62,000 nucleotides of DNA from Adiantum capillus-veneris (lineage: Eukaryota > Streptophyta > Polypodiopsida > Polypodiales > Pteridaceae). The stretch lies in NCBI GenBank assembly GCA_014529385.2, contig CM043943.1, positions 96,808,355 to 96,870,354 on the forward strand, in the 5' to 3' direction. Of the stretch, positions 54,330 through 62,000 are shown piece by piece (the first letter of the stretch is position 1; each line of letters starts with the position of its first letter). Both the position numbers and the translations under genes were made by a program. The notes beneath the pieces are model-generated. The model was not told the DNA's origin. It ran no database searches and was given only the letters and a program-made list of their open reading frames with translations.

Positions 54330-55537
54330 TTTTTCCTCCACTCTCGCATCCTACTCGCTACACTTGGCATCCTTCCTAACCTTGAAATCCATGTCGCTTG
54401 ACATCAACAACCCAACTTCTACCCTTTAGTGACACTGATAGGCAGGATAGAAAAATATCTTGAGCATTTGATCTTGAAAGTCTTGCTAGTACATCCACGT
54501 TGCTCAAGTTTGATGACATTGGCACCTCCTTCCTTTAGACTTACAACCAATATAGAAAATTGCCTTGCATTCTTGAGCTAGAAAGATGTGAGGACATTTC
54601 CACGGTGCAGAAGCAACAAGGTGTGCTTGCTAAAGAGTGTTGGAACCTGACTCTTGTACTTCTAACTCTTGAGTCTTGTTGTCAAACTTAGTTGATGTAG
54701 AATTCAAAATTGCTGACAATGATCATATCCTTGGATTTTCCATACTAATAGCATTGTTACTTTCAGGCGCACACATAGAGTTGACGGCTTAGAAGAGTGC
54801 ATCTAAGATAGAAAATAAATTCACCAATGTTTAAAGAGAATATGTGAGGATGAGGCAATGCTCAAAACATTTTGTGGACTCTTATTGATAAAAAGGTATT
54901 TTCCCATGCTTCAATTTTCTAGTAATAGGCTTCCATAAGCTCTTTTTCCTACTTGTGCTATTTTTGGGATCATGATATACACTTGGTTTCATTCTCGAGT
55001 TTTCAACTTTACTTTGCACATAAGCCTAAAATGATTTGTGAGTTCTTGTTGAGGCTTCAAGGTTGATTCATGTTGTACTGATGATGGTTTCCTTGCATTT
55101 CAATCTCAAATGGGTTCAACAATGATGCACTTAACTACAGATGAAAACCCCTCCACAATGAGAACATCCTCCTCAGCTCTATTTTGGCATAAAGGGAATG
55201 CACTTGAGGTGAAATGCATGCTTGCCTTTGGGAAAAAGTTGTAAATTATCATAGATTCAAAAGTGAGAGAGGAAAACAACACACTCGAGTCCTTCTTTGA
55301 GCCCATGGCGGTATGCAAAAGAGAGAGTGGGAAAAAATTTAGTGATGGTGCATTAAATTCTAGAATCACACCCATAGATGAGGGGAGATATAGAGCTGCA
55401 CCAAGGGAAAGATTTTTCTAATCATAGATACTTAGGCAAGGCCATTACAATGCTTGGCATAGAGGGGCAGGAGAAATGTGAGCACCAACAATGCATTTCA
55501 AAGGGTTGAAGAAGTGACCATGAAGGAAATGTTGGCA

Positions 55538-55619
<82 letters not shown>
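54330..55619. repeat. ~1.3-kb unit, copy A of a tandem duplication, ending in (AG)n
   Basis: Aligns collinearly with copy B (about 55840-57220), for example the GCTTGCTAAAGAGTGTTGG word at 54626 against 56120 and the AAGTGACCATGAAGG word before the array. Ends in (AG)n at 55541-55619. A further partial internal repeat of the TTGCTCAAGCTTGATGA segment lies about 239 bp upstream, near 54260. It shows no recognisable coding. Confidence 0.8.
55541..55619. repeat. (AG)39 microsatellite
   Basis: Uninterrupted dinucleotide run at the end of copy A. Confidence 0.98.
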
Positions 55620-55622
<3 letters not shown>

Positions 55623-55839
55623 TTGAATGAAGGTCATAATATGAGCTCCAAGTGCTCCCATATAATGTACAAACCTAGCCTCTTCATTAGAGTAAGAACT
55701 TGTGTTTTTGCCAGAATTTTGATACCCCTCGATGCCTAACACCTTCAATACTAAACTCTGATAGGAAAAAGTTACAAACTACTACAAGGGCCCTACCTTC
55801 TTCCAATGCAAAGGTTTACTTCATCTTGTAAAAAATGGA

Positions 55840-59899
<4,060 letters not shown>

Positions 59900-59900
<1 letters not shown>

Positions 59901-61284
59901 GGTTCAGCCTGTTAAGACTTCCAAAATGCTAAGGTTCCAAAATTCAAAGGTTGTGTTCAATGGTCAAAGGCTTAGGAAATTGGATACTTTGTGTGTCCCA
60001 AAAAGTCTTCACAAACTCCTACATAGGAGGGGGCGAGCCCAAGAAGTAGGGGATGAGAGAGAAACACACACACTCACTCACAAGCTTCCTTTGTACACAA
60101 GGGGAAAGAGGGACACATGTCCGCTCCCTAGTCCAGATGCCCACAAGGTGTACTCAAATCCTATTGGATGGCCTTGGAGGTGGACCAATGAGAATTAGTC
60201 TAGAGTAAATCTAGTTTACTTAATTTAAAAACACTTAATAAAAGAACCAATAGGAATTAAGCTCTCTAGAAGACTATTGAATAGTCTCCCAAGGGCTCTA
60301 ATGAGCATTGAACAACCCAATGGCTTGCCCGATTCCTATTGGCCACCAGGAGACAAACGGGTCCAATGAGAGTTTAATTGCATTTATTAATTACCTAAAT
60401 ATTTCAAAAAAAGGGAAAGGGGGACACATGTCATAAGGCTATCACTTATGCTCCTGAAATCCTATTGGCTAAGCCCGGGGAGGTCCAACGAGGTGCTCGC
60501 AAGAGCAATTAGCAAGAGGGGTCGACCATGAGAGAGAGGGGGACTGATTTTTCAAAGGCAATTATCCACACACACTCACATAAGCTCATGTGTAGAGTAA
60601 GAAGACTCTCTCTTTCTTCTCAAGCTTTAATGGAAAGCTTATCACCTACTCCAAGCTTGTGAGAAGGGAGGCCTACACCAACAACTCTTGGCTTTGTGAT
60701 GCAAAGCCAACCAAGAGCCAACCTTGAATGCATGCTCATCTCCTCTACCATGCTAATTACTAAGCTAAGCTATGCTAATATGAGTGATTATGTGAGGAGA
60801 TGTACATCTTTCTTGTAAGACTACTCCTTGTTCCTCTCAATCTACTCTCACACCCCACTAGCTCTCACCATCTTCGAAGGTGTGTGAGGTCTTGCGTCTG
60901 AGACCGTGAGGGAATTGATGTTGTGTTTGATAAGTGTTTTGATTAGCGCTTGAAATTTCCATCTTCATTGCACTAGCTAGTATTGAAGGAACACAAATAA
61001 TTGTATTGTAAAATGTCTCTCTTGATGGGAGAAACCATAATACAAAGCCTTCTGGAGGGGGGACCACTGGCTCCATGCAAATCCGGTCCTCAATTGTTGT
61101 CAATTGCTTAATTTCTCTCTCTTTTGAAGTATTTTCATGCTATCTAACTAGGTGTTATACTTTTTGTTGCTCTCTCCACCCAAGCACTCTTGTTATTCTC
61201 ATTAGGAATCTAGTCTAATAAAATGCTCACTATGTTCATGCTATTTTCCACTACACACAAGTTACTAGACCATTAAATGTTACA
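59900..61284 (+). repeat. 5' LTR (end only) of an LTR retrotransposon leaving the window
   Basis: The right boundary is TGTTACA at 61284, followed by one base and a tRNA-Met primer site. The left boundary could not be fixed, so 59900 is only a guess within this U3-like sequence. It contains repeated CCTATTGG/CCAAT modules (60160-60492) and two GGGACACATGTC blocks (60110 and 60421). Confidence 0.5.
60160..60492. repeat. Repeated CCAAT-type modules in U3
   Basis: CCTATTGG followed within 20-30 bp by GTCCAATGAG or a close form at 60160/60182, 60335/60361 and 60461/60482, plus an inverted CCAATAGG at 60247. CCAAT boxes in both orientations suggest a promoter-proximal control region. Confidence 0.6.
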
Positions 61285-61285
61285 T

Positions 61286-61297
61286 TGGTATCAGAGC
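61286..61297 (+). other. tRNA-Met primer-binding site
   Basis: TGGTATCAGAGC one base after the LTR end. Confidence 0.88.
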
Positions 61298-61701
61298 ACA
61301 AGGTTTCTCTTTTCTTGCTCAAGAAGGGAGGTCCTCAAGCTAGCTATAAATGGTTGGTATTATTAATTGCATGTGAGTAAGTAGAATCGGGGTTTTCCAG
61401 CCTTGCAACGCGCCTACCTTTGTGCAGTTAATGGGGCATCACCGTCGAGAGCTACGTTCTTAATAGTGGAGTCCTACGGGGCTTGCCTATGGCTTAACCA
61501 TTGTTGGGCTACTAGAAGCTCGACAGGAAATAGTGTTGTTTTGGTGTTGAAGGACCCTCTCATCTATTCCTTGCAATTAATGGTATTTGAGCCATGGGTA
61601 CAGTAGCTTGAGTGATTTTTCTAAAGGGGTAAAGAGGAGTCGGAACTAGGGCTTGAAGTGCCAAAGTACACCTAAAAAGTTTACACCTAGAAGTTGTTAG
61701 A

Positions 61702-62000
61702 ATGGCTGACAATAGGAAAGAGAGTGAAATTAATGTTGATAACTTTGATTTTGCTAATGAGCAGGCTACTAGTGATGCCCCGATGCTTGTTAACTATCTT
61801 GTTTCTAGGCTTCAACAAGCCATGGGCAATCCATCCCTCCAAAGTGAAGTGCAATGGAAGCTTCGTGCTTATGGGATTTTCCAAGCTCCCCACCATGACA
61901 AGAGACACCTAGGAAGCCTCCTTGTGAGACTTCCAAAAGAGGCCTCTCTCCGATTCGGGAAGAAGAAGAGGATCCATATGAAGGGCTCAAAAATTTTCTC
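61702..62000 (+). CDS. Start of the first ORF (probable gag) of the right-edge LTR element, cut by the window
   Basis: ATG at 61702, then MADNRKESEINVDNFDFANE, PMLVNYLVSRLQQAMGNPSL and a Lys/Arg-rich stretch (RFGKKKRIHMK). It stays open for 99 codons to the end of the window. It is the first long frame after the primer site (leader about 400 bp), so gag is the natural reading, but no gag fold can be seen in this N-terminal part. With no stop so far, this may be the least damaged element in the window. Confidence 0.55.
   Translation, partial: MADNRKESEINVDNFDFANEQATSDAPMLVNYLVSRLQQAMGNPSLQSEVQWKLRAYGIFQAPHHDKRHLGSLLVRLPKEASLRFGKKKRIHMKGSKIF

Overview
This window is plant nuclear DNA made almost entirely of transposable elements. 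I see no complete host protein gene, tRNA or rRNA gene, or CRISPR array. The evidence for a land plant is the mix of Ty3/gypsy elements of plant type (DGGA retropepsins, dual RNase H), a Ty1/copia element primed by initiator tRNA-Met, plant-type LINEs whose ORF1 carries a zinc knuckle, MITE-like fold-backs and long GA/CA microsatellites. Nesting and decay suggest a large, repeat-rich genome. The species cannot be told from the sequence.

Layout. (1) 1-6054, minus strand: Ty3/gypsy element A, with its 3' LTR cut by the window edge; it has RT, two RNase H domains and integrase but no gag or protease. (2) 6055-8767: the 3' end of another LTR element, with degenerate ~141-bp repeats carrying a hairpin motif, a short ORF relic, a polypurine tract and an LTR. 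(3) 9507-23909, plus strand: a large decayed gypsy element B (gag, four-knuckle nucleocapsid, protease, RT, RNase H, integrase and a 3' ORF with a second retropepsin-like fold). It is interrupted by a 246-bp MITE at 11698 and by ~3.9 kb of foreign DNA (14.3-18.2 kb) holding three fold-backs and gene-fragment-like ORFs. (4) 25246-26069: an LTR from a further element. (5) 27807-38816, plus strand: element C, the same family as A, with gag and protease but no RT-integrase. A complete copia element (31848-37224, minus strand, 5-bp target duplication CTACC) sits inside its protease ORF. (6) 38817-~44110, minus: a LINE fused to the truncated 3' LTR of C. (7) ~48360-52410, minus: an older LINE broken by a second 246-bp MITE. 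(8) 52.6-57.2 kb: a ~470-bp fold-back, then a ~1.5-kb tandem duplication whose two copies end in different microsatellites. (9) ~59.9-62.0 kb, plus: the 5' end of another LTR retrotransposon (LTR end, tRNA-Met primer site, start of an open ORF), cut by the window edge.

Relationships. A and C are complementary: A lacks the gag-protease segment that C keeps, and C lacks the RT-integrase segment that A keeps. A and C are identical up to a GTAAGT sequence in C, exactly where A jumps to RT, which suggests that A descends from a spliced RNA. Insertion order by nesting is C first, then copia inside C; MITEs inserted into already resident gypsy B and LINE 2. LTR divergence (about 5-7% for A and C by eye, 2 of 143 sites for copia) agrees with this order. 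Nearly all coding regions carry stops or frameshifts, so activity is unlikely, except that the right-edge element is open as far as it can be read.
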